A DNA stretch of 64,000 nt. Origin: Pectinophora gossypiella. Taxonomy: Eukaryota > Arthropoda > Insecta > Lepidoptera > Gelechiidae. Positions within the stretch are counted from its first letter, which is position 1, and every line of letters begins with the position of its first letter. Position numbers and translations under genes: made by a program. This document shows, piece by piece, positions 8,891-22,039 of the stretch. The notes beneath the pieces were generated by a model. That model was not told the origin of the DNA, did no database searches, and saw nothing but the letters and a program-made list of their open reading frames with translations. The stretch is taken from the NCBI RefSeq assembly GCF_024362695.1, contig NC_065408.1:11718001-11782000 (forward strand), written 5' to 3'.

Positions 8891-11800
8891 TAAGAAAATC
8901 CCATTATATTTACCACCGTGTAAACAAACTGCCTTCATAGGCCATACTAGGTAGAATGCTGAACTCAATCTTATAGATGATGCATGGAGTCTACTCTACT
9001 GCACCGCTCCATTGCGAGTTATCGAAGAATTTCCCACGCAACAACAACTTTCACCGTTAAAGAAAAGTCTAAATTGCTAATTAAAAATATTTTTAATTTT
9101 AAACATTTTTATTAATATTGCAATTTACATTACATTTTTCAGATACTGAAAATAAACAATCTGTCATCCATTTTCAAGAAACCAACGATAGCGATCTTAT
9201 TGGATCGAAGTCGCTACATCTCTCTGTAATTGGATTGTCTTTTGTACTACCGTCCGATAGTGCAACGGAACAGAAGCACACCAGCCTTGCGTCCCGCTCC
9301 ATCCTCATAACATCTCTTAAGACGGAATGAAATGGAAATATGGGAATAGATTCGATTGTCTGTATTTAATAGCTAGAAGCCAATACGGTTCAGCGTACAA
9401 AAGCGATTTCATTCTTTAATAGTTTTAACTTTACGGTTCGCGTTAAGTTCTTCAGCTTTATTCCAAGACAGTAAGCACTTTCTTAAAATACGGATTAAAT
9501 TTGCGAGAAAATAAACTAAAGAAATAATAAAATTACATGGAACTAAACATTGATCACGAGGAGTGGGTGGTCTATATATACCTTATGCAACCCCTACCCT
9601 TCAGGGATATAGGCGTGGGTACCATGTTTGTAAAAAATAAACTGAATCGATTCAAAATAAAGAATGCTACAAATTTAAAAACGACAACAACACTAGTAGG
9701 TAATTAAACAACATATTTTTTTCCTAAAAACCATATGCTTACTTATGCATATTTAAATAAACCTAAAATCAACTCGAAACGCAGCTCGCCTCCGAAAATA
9801 CGGTACAATTTTAATGAAAATTAGCGGTAGACGCTGCGACTGCAGAATACAATCTCAGTTGTTAACAAAAAACTGTAAACGGTTGTATTTGCGTGGACCG
9901 CGACACGGCGCGGGCACACGGCGGCCGCCACCGGCGCCGCCGCTGCTAAATTACACAACTTTACCAATTCCACTCGCCTCCATAATCACGACCTCTACCA
10001 CTGTCCTATACTATGAACCCACTTTGCTGCCAGCCTGCACAACCTCCCGGCACATTGCATTGTTCCATTCCGCGAGCCCAGCTCTTATTGAACGCATATC
10101 GAATATTGAAAATTGTACATTCATTTTTATTGAAAACTCCTTCCACTTTAGCTAAAGGAAACGGAGAACGGCGCACGACGTAGACTATATTACCTACGTC
10201 GCCTGTTTCAGATTACTTCCCACTTAGCGCCGTCGCTCAGTTTAGCAGATTGTTTGTCAACTGCAGCCACTATAAGATGGAAATTAGTTTCCTACGACTA
10301 CCTTGCCGAGGATTCGCTTTACACTTCAGTATTCACATTTCCAGAAACAAAATTACATTGTTACGTATTTACACCCGCACAAGTACTTTGAAAACGCGTC
10401 ACATACAGAATAAAACCTACGAACAATGAAACCCGGGCTATTTCTTTCATTTCAAAATATAATAAACCTGTCGCAAAACCGTCAAGGTAACATAAAATAA
10501 ATACGTGCCAGTAATTCGAAACATTTTCTATAACAATAGCTTAAGGCAAAAAACGATCCCAATTGGTTGTTTTCTTTGCCGATATAAAGTTCTTTGAGCA
10601 TGGCAAAACTAAAAAAGGAAATAATTTGAGTAAGCCTTCGGATCGGAACATTGTCCTAAAATGATTTCATTAAAACAATGGCAATAGCAGTTCGATATTA
10701 ATAAACGAAATAAGACGACAGTAATCCATTTGTAAATGAAGACTGAACGATAATTTTCTTTTAATTAATGACAGAGATGTTAAAGATGGCATTTCTTTTC
10801 TGGTGTCGAGAAAAAAGGCAAAAGTTCTTATTTCAAAAGTTCAACTTTTTATTTTAAGTTGGGAAACGTGGGGAATTCTAGTTAATATATGTGGCTGGTA
10901 ATAAAATGTAAAGCAGGCGTATGTGGCCGTGGTGACACGGGGGTGACGGCGCGGGGCGAGGTGAGCAGCACATTAGGAAAATCCGCATCTGCATCGGAAT
11001 GACGCCGGTGCATTTCACCGCTGAAATTATTGCGAATTTCCACATTCCCAATTATGTTACAATTTCAACCCTGTCCCGCGTAGGATTTCAAAACTTTCCC
11101 GGCATTTCGTAGAGATCCAACTGTGATGAAACTAAGAAAATGTAGATTTAAATATTTTTAATTTTGTAGCTTAGCTACTCGTCGTTCCTGTAGATAATTC
11201 TGTAAATAACTAACATAAAATATATATTTCGTCCGAGCTTTTTGTATCACCAAACCATCAGTTGGCTATAAATCGAATTGGAATATTCCATACGATTTTG
11301 TCAATTCAGCGCAGACGCGTATCTAATCCGATTCGTTGGTTAGAGAAAACGCAACTAGAGGGCCGTTTGATCGACACGGATTATCCCAGATTTTTGTCTA
11401 GCCCATTTAGGAGATAAAAGCGTACACGTGCGAGCGGATTACTTATAAACAATTTAAACCAACGTAAAGACAGGTTTAGATACGTTTCTGACGAAATAGT
11501 TACAAATCTAGACACGTAGGTGTGTAGGCTCCCTCCCAAGCGGATTAAGGATTGATTTCGGCGATAAAAAATTGTTGTGTATGTTCTTTCTCTTCTTCTT
11601 ACCGTGTGGGTCATGAGGTGAAATACCAACCTCATCACCTGATGTTCTTTCTTGGGTCACACTAAACTTCCACCTTCATTGGTTCAGCTGATTTTTAGCA
11701 TGAAAAGGTAACAGACAGACATAGTTACATTATGAATGTCAACAAAATGCCTACGCCATCTAAAATGTTTACTATAAGGGTAGCTCCAAACTAGCGAAGT

Positions 11801-12200
11801 CTTTACGCCGACACTGAAGTAGCATTTTTATGGAGACATTTCGTGTCTCGTATCTTTAACCGCGGTATGTTCGTATTGTAGATACCGTCGTTCTTTTGCT
11901 GTATGACATTTTAATTATATACTCAACGCCGTGCAGGACGATACTCTTTAATCTGAATTATTGTAACCATCAAAAAGAAAGTTCTAAATGTTATTTAACG
12001 TCAATATTCTTTGACGGCTTCGTAACTTCGGTACGCGGGGTTTAACAAAAGCGAAGTCTATGAGCAAATTACAATAAAACAGAATACGTATTTTTTTTAA
12101 ATAACATACTAATATAAACGTATATGACATCACGTTTTACATAATGAACATGAGATCTTAGAATGACAATACTAGGCGTAGTGGACATTAGTATCGTTTT
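8891..12200. other. Gene-less stretch with some GC-rich islands
   Basis: GC-rich patches stand out at about 9895-9950 and 10,920-10,975 within AT-rich DNA. The 113-codon plus-strand frame at 9814-10,155 exists mainly because of the first patch and has no domain. A SINE-tail-like motif is at 9585-9615. I see no splice-bounded conserved exon. Confidence 0.35.
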
Positions 12201-12209
12201 CCTCCTACG

Positions 12210-12440
12210 ACGTGTGATGATGATGCACCGTATGGAGACAGGTTCAGGCCAGGTCCTATTCCACTATTATGTTACAAATAACACATCCACCATTTGCCGC
12301 CATTTGCCATGTACTTAGTTAAGAGACTTTTTGTAATTATTTTTTTTTATTTTGGTGCAATAAAGTGTATTTGTATTGTATTGTATCCCTCTGTCGTATT
12401 TATGACACACCCAGGAATATAAGCGGCGGAACGCGTTCTA
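12210..12440 (+). repeat. Family F repeat split by a LINE 3' tail
   Basis: 12,210-12,300 and 12,390-12,440 resemble the two halves of family F (compare 22,140-22,280, ending 'ccctctgtcg' and 'gaacgtgttctatg'). Between them, 'ttggtgcaataaagtgtatt' followed by TGTAT repeats at about 12,350-12,387 is a typical non-LTR retrotransposon 3' end. Confidence 0.5.
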
Positions 12441-12604
12441 TGTTTTCAAGTTAAAATAGTGTTAAAATATTGATAATCTAAAAAAGTGGTATTATGGCAA
12501 TACGTTTTTAGGTTTGTCTTTAGTATTTATACTTATTTGTTATGTCAAAAGCTACCAAAATATGAAAATGGCTACTTGAAAGTTGTACAAAAAAATATTA
12601 AATA

Positions 12605-12720
12605 CTAGGGACCCGCCCCGGCTTCGCACGGGTACAATGCAGTCATGTTATCTTTAAGTATACAAAACTTTTTCGAGGACATAAGATATTTTAAGAGGTA
12701 TAAAATCGGTGTTTAATTTT
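12605..12720 (+). repeat. Retroposon-like 5' fragment
   Basis: Starts 'ctagggacccgccccggctt' then 'cgcacgggt', a diverged version of the conserved head seen at 2661. A third fragment with this head (ctagcgattcgacccagctt) is at 22,878-22,920. Confidence 0.5.
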
Positions 12721-15540
12721 AAATACTTATCTGAAAACTGTCAAGTAGGCAATTGCAATCTTTTAAAATTGCTGTGCCCAATCCGTGTCCATATTTGCTA
12801 CGCACCTTATATTACCAGCTTTTTACCATGTGATAATATGAAACTATGATTATGATTGAAAAGAACTGACAAATTGTTGTTTGCATATACAAACGAACAC
12901 GTATCCAGTACCTTTTTCTGACCCCTCCACTCTTAGCCCCATATAGGTCGTTTATCCGCAAGTCGTAAACCAGCATATACAGTACATATCTATTGCAGAG
13001 CAGCACACAATGCGCTCAGGCGGAGCAATAGGAAGAACATTATTTACGGCGCATCTTCAAGTCCCGTGCACCATCCCATTCGATATCCCGGGAATTTTAA
13101 CCGAATTCCTACTACAATGGGACTGGCTGGATGTACCTCTTGAAATGGTTTGTGCTCTGTTGTAGAATTAATTGTTGCGTTAAAGGCTACGGGCTAAAAA
13201 TATTCCAAGGGTGTAATGCCAAGTTTTATACAATACTCAATTGTTTATTGCACAAAAGGAAAATACAACACAGGAATGCAAATTAAACAAATGTACAAAA
13301 GGCAACCTTACAAATATATGTTTTACGCTGAACAATACAAACACAACGTAAAACAATAAGTCAAGGTTTCGACGACAATAAGTAACAAACATTTAGCTTT
13401 AAAAATAATAAAGAAATAAGCAATTGAGTAAGTAATTAATTAAGTAATGATAACGTATTTCATCATGATCGTCCGTCAAGATGTGCTCAAGATGTCTGCT
13501 TGGAGTGGCTAAGTCAAAGTGCGGACGGATTACAAGGCCGCTAACAGTACTCCAAGATTGAAGTTCCACTTCGGCCGCCAAATTGCAAAGACAAGGAAGT
13601 TCATTTGTTAAGTGGCCTTCAATGCTCACAAGTTGAGCTGGAATTTTAACTAAATTTCACGCCGGGAAGCCTCGCCTTTCAGCTTTTCAGTTACAAGATT
13701 TAGTTTAAAACTAAATATAAGAGCTGACTGGGTTTTCGATTGGTTACGTTACGTGACTTGTTTAGTTAAAATAAATGTGAACTAAAAGTATGCTAAGATG
13801 TGTTTCAATTTAAAATAAAAAGTAAGTAAATACAGTTGTTTAAGTTAAAGACGGTTATTTTTTAATCGTAAGTAAGAGAGGCAAACAAAAAAGATACACG
13901 CAGCATTTTGTTAATAATATTAAAAAATAACACCACCCGTACTTATGCCAAACCAAAAAGATTGTATTCGTTTAGGAGCTGGCTATAAAATGTCGAAAAA
14001 ATAACCAAATTGGCATATAATAAAATTAAAAATAAATGGTAGCTTTTTAAATTGAATATGGCCACCTAAAAAAATCGAGCAAACTGGCCAGTAGCGTTTT
14101 TAAATTTAAAAAGTTTGTTCCATTTAATTAAACGAGTCGTAAAAGCACACTAAAGAGACTCTATATAAAACTAAAATAAGATTTACTGTTTTATTTTTCA
14201 GCACTTTCAGCGCATTTTATTTGGTTAGTGAAAACACGCGCGCAGAAACGGCTAGCCACAGAGCAAAACCTCACAAAAACAAATAAGAATTGTTTTCATC
14301 TACTAAATAACATTACGGGTACAGCTTTTTTATTTAGCCTTGCAGATTTATGAAGTGAAAATTGAACTATAGGTTTACACATATAAAGACGCAAAACGTC
14401 TTTTTCCACGCTTGAGCGAAGACCACAGATTCCTCGAGTTCTCTAACCAAGTGCGCTTCTCTCAAGTAGAAAGCAGGCACGGACTTAGGAACGTCTTTAA
14501 TTAAGACAGTTTTTTTTGTATAAATTAGTGTTATCTAAAACAACTATTATTATGGTTTTTATCTTTGAACTGGCAGCAAATGAAATAAGTACATACGAGG
14601 TTCCACTGGTTATCTTCTCAGACAGGTCGCAAAAACCGACGAAAGAATTTTGTGTCTTTTCTAACATGCGTGAAGGATCACATCTATCTTAAAGACTTCT
14701 TATCAAAAATGACTCTGCCCACCCTATTAGGGATTATGAGCCTAAGCATTATAGCTTATTATGTTACAATAAGTTGATTTCTTAATAATATAAAAACCTA
14801 TACTATTTGATTATTTGCCGGATTTATAACTATTTAACCAGATTAGTTTAGTCAGATAGTCATATCACTAAACTGGAGCCGTGTTATAAATACATTCCGG
14901 TATACAATTGTATCCCTATAACTATCTCACGGCAGTACTTACAATTAAGTTTACTTGAGTTCCTTAAAGGCAAGACTGCATAGGCACCTTCGGGGTAAGC
15001 TCGTTACACTTTCTTAACCTTTTTTAGAGGCAGAATGATGTCAAGAGCAATTCCATTTCATTAAAAATAAAGTTTATTAGTGTACAGTGTATCTGAACAC
15101 ATGTTTGTACCTGAGTGCGTCCCTGTGCGAGTCTCCACCCGGAATTAATACCTAATTAGCCACCTCTCTCGCCTCGTGCGGTTGTTTGAGTTGCCTCCAC
15201 CTTCAATCCAATTGCAACTTGCAACTGCTGTAACGAACCTGATTTAGTGCCGCTCCTGCACTGGTGCATGATCAAGCGCATTGTTTCGAAATAAATAAGA
15301 GCGTAAATATGTACTGTGTAGAAAATGCAACAATACATTATGCATGTATAACCTCACATAGGAAAAGTTCCGGTACGCCTGCCAATTATAGACGCACACA
15401 ACACTGATAATAAAAAGTAAAGTAAAGTAAGTAAAGTTAGCAAATTAAAAAGAACAATAACTTTTCCTATGTGTATTTTATATTGTGTGTTTGTGTATGT
15501 ACTGCTGTTGATGTACCATAATAAATAAATACATAAATAA
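12721..15540. other. Gene-less stretch; possible reversed LINE tail at 13,225-13,330
   Basis: At 13,225-13,330 the minus strand ends in a 'ttttgtgcaataaacaattg' motif like a LINE 3' end. A family-F fragment lies inverted at 14,715-14,745. The rest is unassigned, with only short random open frames. Confidence 0.35.
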
Positions 15541-15544
15541 ACCT

Positions 15545-15790
15545 CTGCCACCGGTTCGAACCGCCGCCACCTACCACCGGTACCGGACTTGCACCAATGT
15601 GTAATTTATCTTAAGTCCAGTTTTCACTAACACAGTTGGCTCGAACATTATAGACGGCGATACGGCTCATCACCTGTCACGTTGGTCTAACGGAAAGCTC
15701 GGTGAGGTATGGGAAATTAGTTCATCTTGCGATGGATGTACCTCTGACTACCCCAATTGGCGTATAGTCGTAAGTTTATATTATATAGCC
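15545..15790 (+). repeat. Interspersed repeat family D, best full copy
   Basis: Contains 'accggtaccggacttgcacc', 'attatagacggcgatacggc', 'tcacctgtcacgttggtcta', 'gctcggtgaggtatgg' and 'gcgatggatgtacctctgac' in order. The same order is found at 33,490-33,700, in part at 18,690-18,760, and inverted at 5270-6075. Confidence 0.65.
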
Positions 15791-17365
15791 TATAGCCTAT
15801 TTGATCTCACCGGGCAAAGCCCTCCGCCATGTTTTTCCACTTGTCGTGGTTTCGTGTGAACTCCATTCAATCCCTCCGATAATAAGAGAGTAAGTATCTA
15901 ACTACATATATTTCTTTATTTATGATAACATTATATAACAGGAAACATTTATTAGTGTATTTCATTAGTAACAAAATGTACAATCGGTTATACACATAGA
16001 CGGACGTCGGGACAAGCGGGCAGTAGCCTTAGATTTTGGTGGTTTAGTATTAGTACAAAATCCAGCTTTTTTGACGTTAAGCTCAAATGGCATTAAGTAC
16101 TTGGTCGACAAAGAGCAATGCTGTGGGCTCTCACTTAATCTCTCGAAATCCAGCCAGCATTGGTGTTAAGTACATATTTATCAACTTTCGGGTACGTTAG
16201 TGAACGAGCGTAACTTCCTTAGCTAACTTTAATAATATGTAGGTAAATACTTCCTATAAATAGACTTTCCTAGTAGATATAAAAGCTCAAAGGAAGAATA
16301 TTATTTTTGATGTGCAAGATAATACTTTTTGACTGATTAAGCAAACAGGAAAAGTAAAACCATTTCTTTTATAAGACTCGTAATCTTAACAAAGTGTTTG
16401 CCATTTTTATTAATCAGTTAGATTTTATTTATTTCATCTACTAAATTTAGCTGGATTTATTACTACAAAGGACTTAAATAGTATTTTTTTTTTATAAAAA
16501 CCAATACTTGTACCCACCGAATAAACATGATATATATACCTATAGCTCTCTATAAAGTTGTACCTATGAATGTCGGTAAAGCTCTTATGAAGCGTATCGC
16601 TTCCTCGTTTCAACAGCAGGTCTGGAATTCTCTGCCCGCGAATCTCTTTCCCAATAAGTAGATACAATCTGGTCCTCTTCAAGGCAATAGTGTATAGGCA
16701 CTTTCTAGGTAAGCATTTCCCATCCGCAAGCACATCGTCATTTAACATCAAGTGAGATTGTGGTCAAAAGCTTGCTTATCTCCCTTAAAAAAGTTTACTA
16801 CATTCCCTGCAAACATTTTAACCTTCCCTACATGTTACAAAGAATAGGCAAAAATATAAGTAAGTCAATGCCTATTTCCGAATTTGATAGAGCCCACGAG
16901 CGCGTAAAAACATTTTTACGACTCTGAACACTTGAATATACTTAAATGTTGTATAATAAAACATTATCGGGCAAATTATATAGAGTACAGACAGGTTAAA
17001 TAGTTAAACTGTGGTCTGTTTAATCCGCGACAGACCGCAAAATAGCAAAAGCGAACATTGCAGTATGTTTTCGTAACAAATAAAATTAATTATAAAATGA
17101 GGGACCACCGCAACACGACCGCAAACTCTATATTCACACTCAATTGTTTTTTTTTTCTATTGAATTAAACGTACCTATCTACCAAGATATTCACATAATA
17201 TACTTATCTACCTAACAAAATATGGTGTAATGTCATTTGTTAGAATAGTTATCATTTTTGATTTAAGTAATTTGTTTGAACAAAGTTATGCAATCTTGAT
17301 ATGATCGTACTTTTGATATTAGTATCGCAGTTTGTCTAGACAAAAAAGATCAATGAAAAATAAGA
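15791..17365. other. Gene-less stretch with an unassigned minus-strand frame
   Basis: The 105-codon minus-strand frame at 16,751-16,434 starts with an Arg/Leu-rich stretch (GKCLPRKCLYTIALKRTRLY). It looks like translated moth repeat sequence, not a host gene, but I cannot name the element. A short family-C-like piece is near 16,055-16,145. The rest is featureless. Confidence 0.3.
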
Positions 17366-17370
17366 GTGAG

Positions 17371-17500
17371 TTTATTTACCGACTTCAAAAAAGGAGGAGG
17401 TTCTCAATTCGACTGCATATTTTTTTTATGTTTGTTCGGGGTTAACTTCGTCGTGTATGAACCGATTTTTTGTTCGTTTTTTTTCAAGAATGCTCTCTGT
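17371..17500 (+). repeat. Retroelement-derived repeat ('cgacttcaaaaaaggaggag' type)
   Basis: 'Ccgacttcaaaaaaggagga' followed by 'ggttctcaattcg' and a T-rich run is a very common dispersed motif in moth genomes (general knowledge). The 72-codon frame starting here is therefore repeat-derived. Confidence 0.5.
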
Positions 17501-18164
17501 CTGGACCCTTCAAGTTCGCTGTATTACCTTACCTACCTCCATGACTACCTACCTACCCACAAACAATATCTGCGCATACGCTAACTATAACAGAATCTCA
17601 AATAGGGACGAACTATGACTGACATTACGTCCTAGTCCACCAAACGTATTATAAAAAAAGGGTAAAAAGGTAAGGCCACCTCGAATTCCCGCCATTAAAA
17701 CTTCCGTTTTAAAATACATCATTGCGCAGGAAGCAAGGTTGCCACAGGTATTTTTCACCAACCCTTTGCGTATTTACCTTGAGGCTAGAAGCGTTCGTTT
17801 AATTTATGAGCCAAGTTCTCGCATAAAGGGTGGATTGCGCCCGTATACGCAAATTGTGGGCCGCGCAAACTTTGCCGCTTATTTCCAACCGTCTAATGTC
17901 CTAATATTCTGAAGATATGAGAGCTACGTCTCGGGCACGACTCGTTAGAGCCCAATATATTGCTATTTACGACACAGCTTGCCGTTTTATATCGCCAACG
18001 GTGGCTTCGTTACACGGGATATTTGAAAGAAATGTCTATCTTTACAATCTACTGGTCTCTGTCAGTGTTTACGAGTATGAGTTTTCTTCTGTTTTGTTGA
18101 TTGTAAATATTGTAATGTCGATAATCGACGTCACCAACAAACAAGACAAGTGCTGGTATCTGAA

Positions 18165-18645
18165 TTATTACTTAACACCAACGGAAATAATTTATAATAA
18201 AACAAAATACTTTAACTTATCGCAATTATATAAATATAACACATGCATACTGGTAAGGAAAATTTTACATAAGACCATTCACTCAGACATCACTTTCACC
18301 TAAAAGACCCACAAGCATAATACAAGGAACAAAGATAATATTGTATTACGTGGACCTAGAACTAAAACTTATGGCATTAAAAATATATTATATGAGTGAG
18401 CGCAGATTTATAACAGCTTGCCAAAAGAAATTAAAAATACTGAAACCATGACTTCTATTAAGAACAAACTTAAAACCTATATAGCAGCAACGTAACATAT
18501 ATACCTATTTTTGTATTATTTTCTTTTTCTTGTAGTAATAGCATGTTTGTATAAACTCTTGGATAACTATAAGCTAATATATACTGTCTTAATGTTTCTC
18601 ATATTAAGTGAATTTGTAATTCTTTTGAGAAATAAAAATCTTTAA
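18165..18645 (+). mobile_element. LINE reverse-transcriptase C-terminal remnant (CR1/L2-like)
   Basis: Frame 1 to 18,303 reads ...FNLSQLYKYNTCILVRKILH, then HKTIHSDITFT. A shifted frame continues RGPRTKTYGIKNILYERAQI, then YNSLPKEIKNTETM, ending at a stop near 18,495. The last part (NSLPxxIK...K.KLK) is the hallmark end of CR1/L2-type LINE polyproteins. The tail reaches 'gaaataaaaatctttaa' at about 18,640. It is dead: 5' truncated and frameshifted. Confidence 0.65.
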
Positions 18646-19060
18646 CCTGATTATTAAGCAGTCATTTGTCAGAAACAGAATGCCCGGTGAGTACGTAGTT
18701 CATCTTACTATGGCTGTACCCCTGATTGTAACTATCTCATTGGGATATATTCGTGAGATTATGTTATGTTATGTCATCGTCAGAGGCCCCAAACATGGGT
18801 CATGTGACGATTATGTACTTAGTATATACTGGCCTAATGGGTATGTATGAGTTATGTAGTATATATACGAATCCAAAATTATACGTTTTACATCCAGTTT
18901 ACGTACGTTTTACATCATACCAAGCATTAGTATGAATGATACAGACGATCTCAATTAGCACTATCGACTCTCAGTATAGACAACAGTATTCAATTAAGTA
19001 GGTGTCAATCTTGTACCTCATACATTACCTACAACATTACTGCATACGTGTCATGCAGGA
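18646..19060. other. Gene-less stretch with a family-D fragment
   Basis: 18,690-18,760 carries the right-hand part of family D ('ggtgagtacgtagttcatct', 'atggctgtacccctgat'). The rest is unassigned. Confidence 0.4.
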
Positions 19061-19190
19061 ACAAACCCACCCGCACTGGAGCATCGTGGTGGAATATGCT
19101 ACGTACCTCCTCCGGTTGATTGAGAAGAGACTTGTGCCCAGCAGTGGGTAGCATATACGCTATTTGTGTTTATGTTATGTCATGTAGGAA
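19060..19190 (+). repeat. SINE 3' fragment (family S1)
   Basis: 'Cccacccgcactggagcatc', 'gtggtggaatatgctacgta' and 'cctccggttgattgaga' match the 3' part of the tRNA-headed SINE at 23,155-23,490. The head is missing. Confidence 0.65.
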
Positions 19191-19714
19191 TATTGAAACA
19201 GCTCGTCTGAAAGGAAATCAAATAACTGGTAATTAAAAAGTCGCAGACATTCGAAATAGATTGGCTGTAGCTTAAAAAACAACAATTAATTGTTTTTTTC
19301 AACAGCAAATACTAACTTACTTACTACACTTCACTTACACACACACTACACTTACTTTTATTACTTCAGGCGAGAATGTAAACAGCACAAATAGGCACTC
19401 TCACTGCCAACCGCCTTATTTACTGAAAGAGTCTCAAGTATTGCCGTAGAGGCTCAAATCGTGTGAACTGCAATCACCGCGTGGACCACGTAATGCGACA
19501 AGTGTTCACAAGTCGGCGGTCGTGGCGACCTCGCAACCAATCTGACGGTTTGACCGGAACTAGTTACAAGTTAGATACTTGTGAACACTGTTCCGAGGTA
19601 TCTACGATACATGAAACAAACTGCATGGCATGTCAAACCATTGATGTATAACATGTTACTATCATATTAGACCTCATACATCCTTTCTAGATGATCTATT
19701 GTGAACGTCACGAC

Positions 19715-19860
19715 CGCCTATGTAGTATGACATATTTCAATGAAATCTATGAGATGGTATGTACCATTTAGCGCTCAAAGCTTTTAAGTACATATTTTAT
19801 TATCCGTACTTACAATCTTTATGCATATATTTCATTGTGATATGTGATACTACATAGACG
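19715..19860. mobile_element. Short inverted-repeat MITE
   Basis: The left arm 'tatgtagtatgacatatttc' plus 'aatgaaat' (from 19,719) is inversely repeated as 'atttcattgtgatatgtgat' plus 'actacata' (to about 19,856). The interior is about 85 bp of AT-rich sequence. Confidence 0.6.
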
Positions 19861-19877
19861 GTTCTGTAGGCTCTGCA

Positions 19878-20022
19878 CGGTAACCGCGACGCGTTCGGCG
19901 CGAATTATATCGAGGCCTTCAACCAATAGCCGTTTGACGTCTATCTACGTAGATAGCATTCGTATCGTTTATTGGTCGGTGCGCTCAATATAATTAGCGC
20001 TGCGCGCGGCGCGGTTATCATG
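19878..20022. mobile_element. GC-ended fold-back MITE, copy 1
   Basis: The left arm 'taaccgcgacgcgttcggcg' plus 'cgaattatatcgag' inversely matches the right arm ending 'cgctgcgcgcggcgcggtta'. Both inner arms carry CCAATA/TATTGG, and the hinge is the palindrome 'atctacgtagat'. A diverged copy is in an intron at 39,262-39,390. Confidence 0.65.
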
Positions 20023-21084
20023 CAAACCCGGCCGACGTTCACGATTTATACAGTAATACCGTTACTGTATAAAACCTACCCTAAATCAATATTGAAATGT
20101 AAGTATCTACAGATACAAATACCTTATTGAGCATACAGAACACATAGTACAGAAACAAGCAAAAATGAGGATAGATTTACGGACGTAATTATTGCTAAAG
20201 CAGCAATTCCTTCCACGCAACCATTGGGTACTTAAATATGAACAGATATATAGTAGATTTAGTGATATAGATATATTACATTATATAGATGTAGTGACAT
20301 CTTGATTATTATTTTATGTAATATTATTTACGATTGTTATGTTAATGATATTCGATATCTGGAATAACCGCTTATTAACATAAACACCTGTACTGTATCT
20401 ATAATCCACAATAAATATATTTCATTTCTTTTGCAGCTTCAACAGCAAGAGACTGCAGGAAAACCATGTTTTAATTGTAATGTAAACATCTTATTTAAAT
20501 ACTCAAGAAGATACTCAACAAAAAGATTAAACAGACTTCAAAATCTGTCAAATAAAAAGTAAGAAATAATATTTTGTTGAATATAATCTTAGAATCTAAA
20601 TTCTGAATAAGACTAGAGAAGTAGAAAATGACATAAATAGGTAATTTGTTGTACATATGAACATGAAAACTTTCCAAGGTTAATTACCATGATATGTTTA
20701 AAGTTTTATATCTAGACTAAAAGTCACAACAGTTGCTAAACTGTTTCAAGTGCTCAACTCTCCTCTCAAGGAACCTAATCCTTAAACTTACTTGTAAGTA
20801 GTTATAGTATAAAGTAGGCTACATCCCTACTTTAGCCAAAATGGCCTGACGTAGCAGATTGCAACGCTCGCGCTCGTAGCAATCTACGTATCGTAGCAAA
20901 ACGTAGCCGACTAAGCGAACTTTAAATAGGTTGGGGTGGCCTTGAATATTTTGTTATGTTTTTTTTTTAAATAAACTAAATTTATGGTATAAATGCAAAA
21001 GTTACTCTGTGCTGGACTGATTTGGATGATACTTGGCATAGAAACCCTGTTGTTATAATTAATATACTTAAACAAAAGTTGAGC
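20023..21084. other. Gene-less stretch
   Basis: AT-rich. A fold-back of ACGTAGC/GCAATCTAC words lies at 20,848-20,890. No gene is seen. Confidence 0.35.
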
Positions 21085-21089
21085 ACTCT

Positions 21090-21270
21090 TCTTATCGTGC
21101 TTTGGAAGGCACGTTAAGCCGTTGGTCCCAATTACTGCTTACTTATATAAGTAAGTACGTAGTAGGGCAGGCAGGGCCTTTTGCTGCCCAATAATAACCC
21201 TCACACCAGGATCGTTGAGGTTGGTCATGGATCTCACAACCCGCACGATGGAATAAGACTTACATAAGTT
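21090..21270 (+). repeat. SINE 3' part (S1 variant)
   Basis: 'Cgtgctttggaaggcacgtt' plus 'aagccgttggtccca' and 'cacaacccgcacgatggaat' match the 3' part of the SINE at 30,703-31,140. The tRNA-like head is absent. Confidence 0.65.
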
Positions 21271-22035
21271 CGACATTCAGTGATACAACTTTATTGTAGC
21301 AAATCCCGATGCTGAAGTACCAACAAACAGTGGTATACTTACTTGTAAACTTATAATTCTATACCATGTTTCCTTTCACGTAAGGTCGTGCACTAAGTTT
21401 ATAATGCAAGCTTGTTTGGCAGATGTTACAGTCTATAATAGAACGGTGTTCGAGACTTCTACAGGGACGAATTCGACGTGTACTTCAGCATGCAGTTCTA
21501 TTGAAATTATAAAAAAGAACATGTAAAGGTCATTACAGACCTATTGTAAATCGTGTAATATGAATCTTTTGTAATTTGAAACAAACAATTTGTTATTATT
21601 AGTCCAACGGAAACAAAGGTAGTACCGGGAAACAGGTAAGAACCTAGGAAGCAAGAGTTTGTATGAAAACGCGCGTTCAAACTCTAATAAGAAATAGCAG
21701 GAACGCTTACGCTGGTTACGCCGCTTTATTCGTTCACTTCTTTACATAAATATTACTGCTCTAAAGATAACTTTTAAAAAGTCTAGTTTTATTAATTTAT
21801 TGTCACTTGTAATTATATAATTGCTTTTTTTTTTTGGATTTTAAATTGTAATCCTAATCTGTGATTCCGGTTTATTTTGGTATAGATTTATTCCGAAATA
21901 AATAATTTGAATCTCAATTTATGTCCACAGAAAAGATCCGCACTAATTAATTTATATTATGGTATCTCTCTTTCTCTCTTTAATTGCTTTCCTCCCCCTA
22001 ATTGCTTCACTTTTACAATTAGGTATTTGATTGGG
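21271..22035. other. Gene-less AT-rich stretch
   Basis: No gene or repeat family recognised. Confidence 0.3.
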
Positions 22036-22039
22036 TAAA

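Noticed and set aside
9814..10155. 113-codon frame with a Pro/Arg-rich start
   Set aside because: Its length depends on a GC-rich patch that lowers stop frequency. No family resemblance, and the composition changes abruptly after the patch.
16434..16751. 105-codon minus-strand frame
   Set aside because: Reads like translated repeat sequence, with no complete domain and no splice context. Noted in the region entry only.
19463..19651. 62-codon frame with two Cys-X2-Cys pairs
   Set aside because: Spacing (CEHC ... CMAC) is suggestive of a zinc motif but there are no His/Cys of a known finger class around it, no homologous copy in the window and no exon borders. Probably chance.
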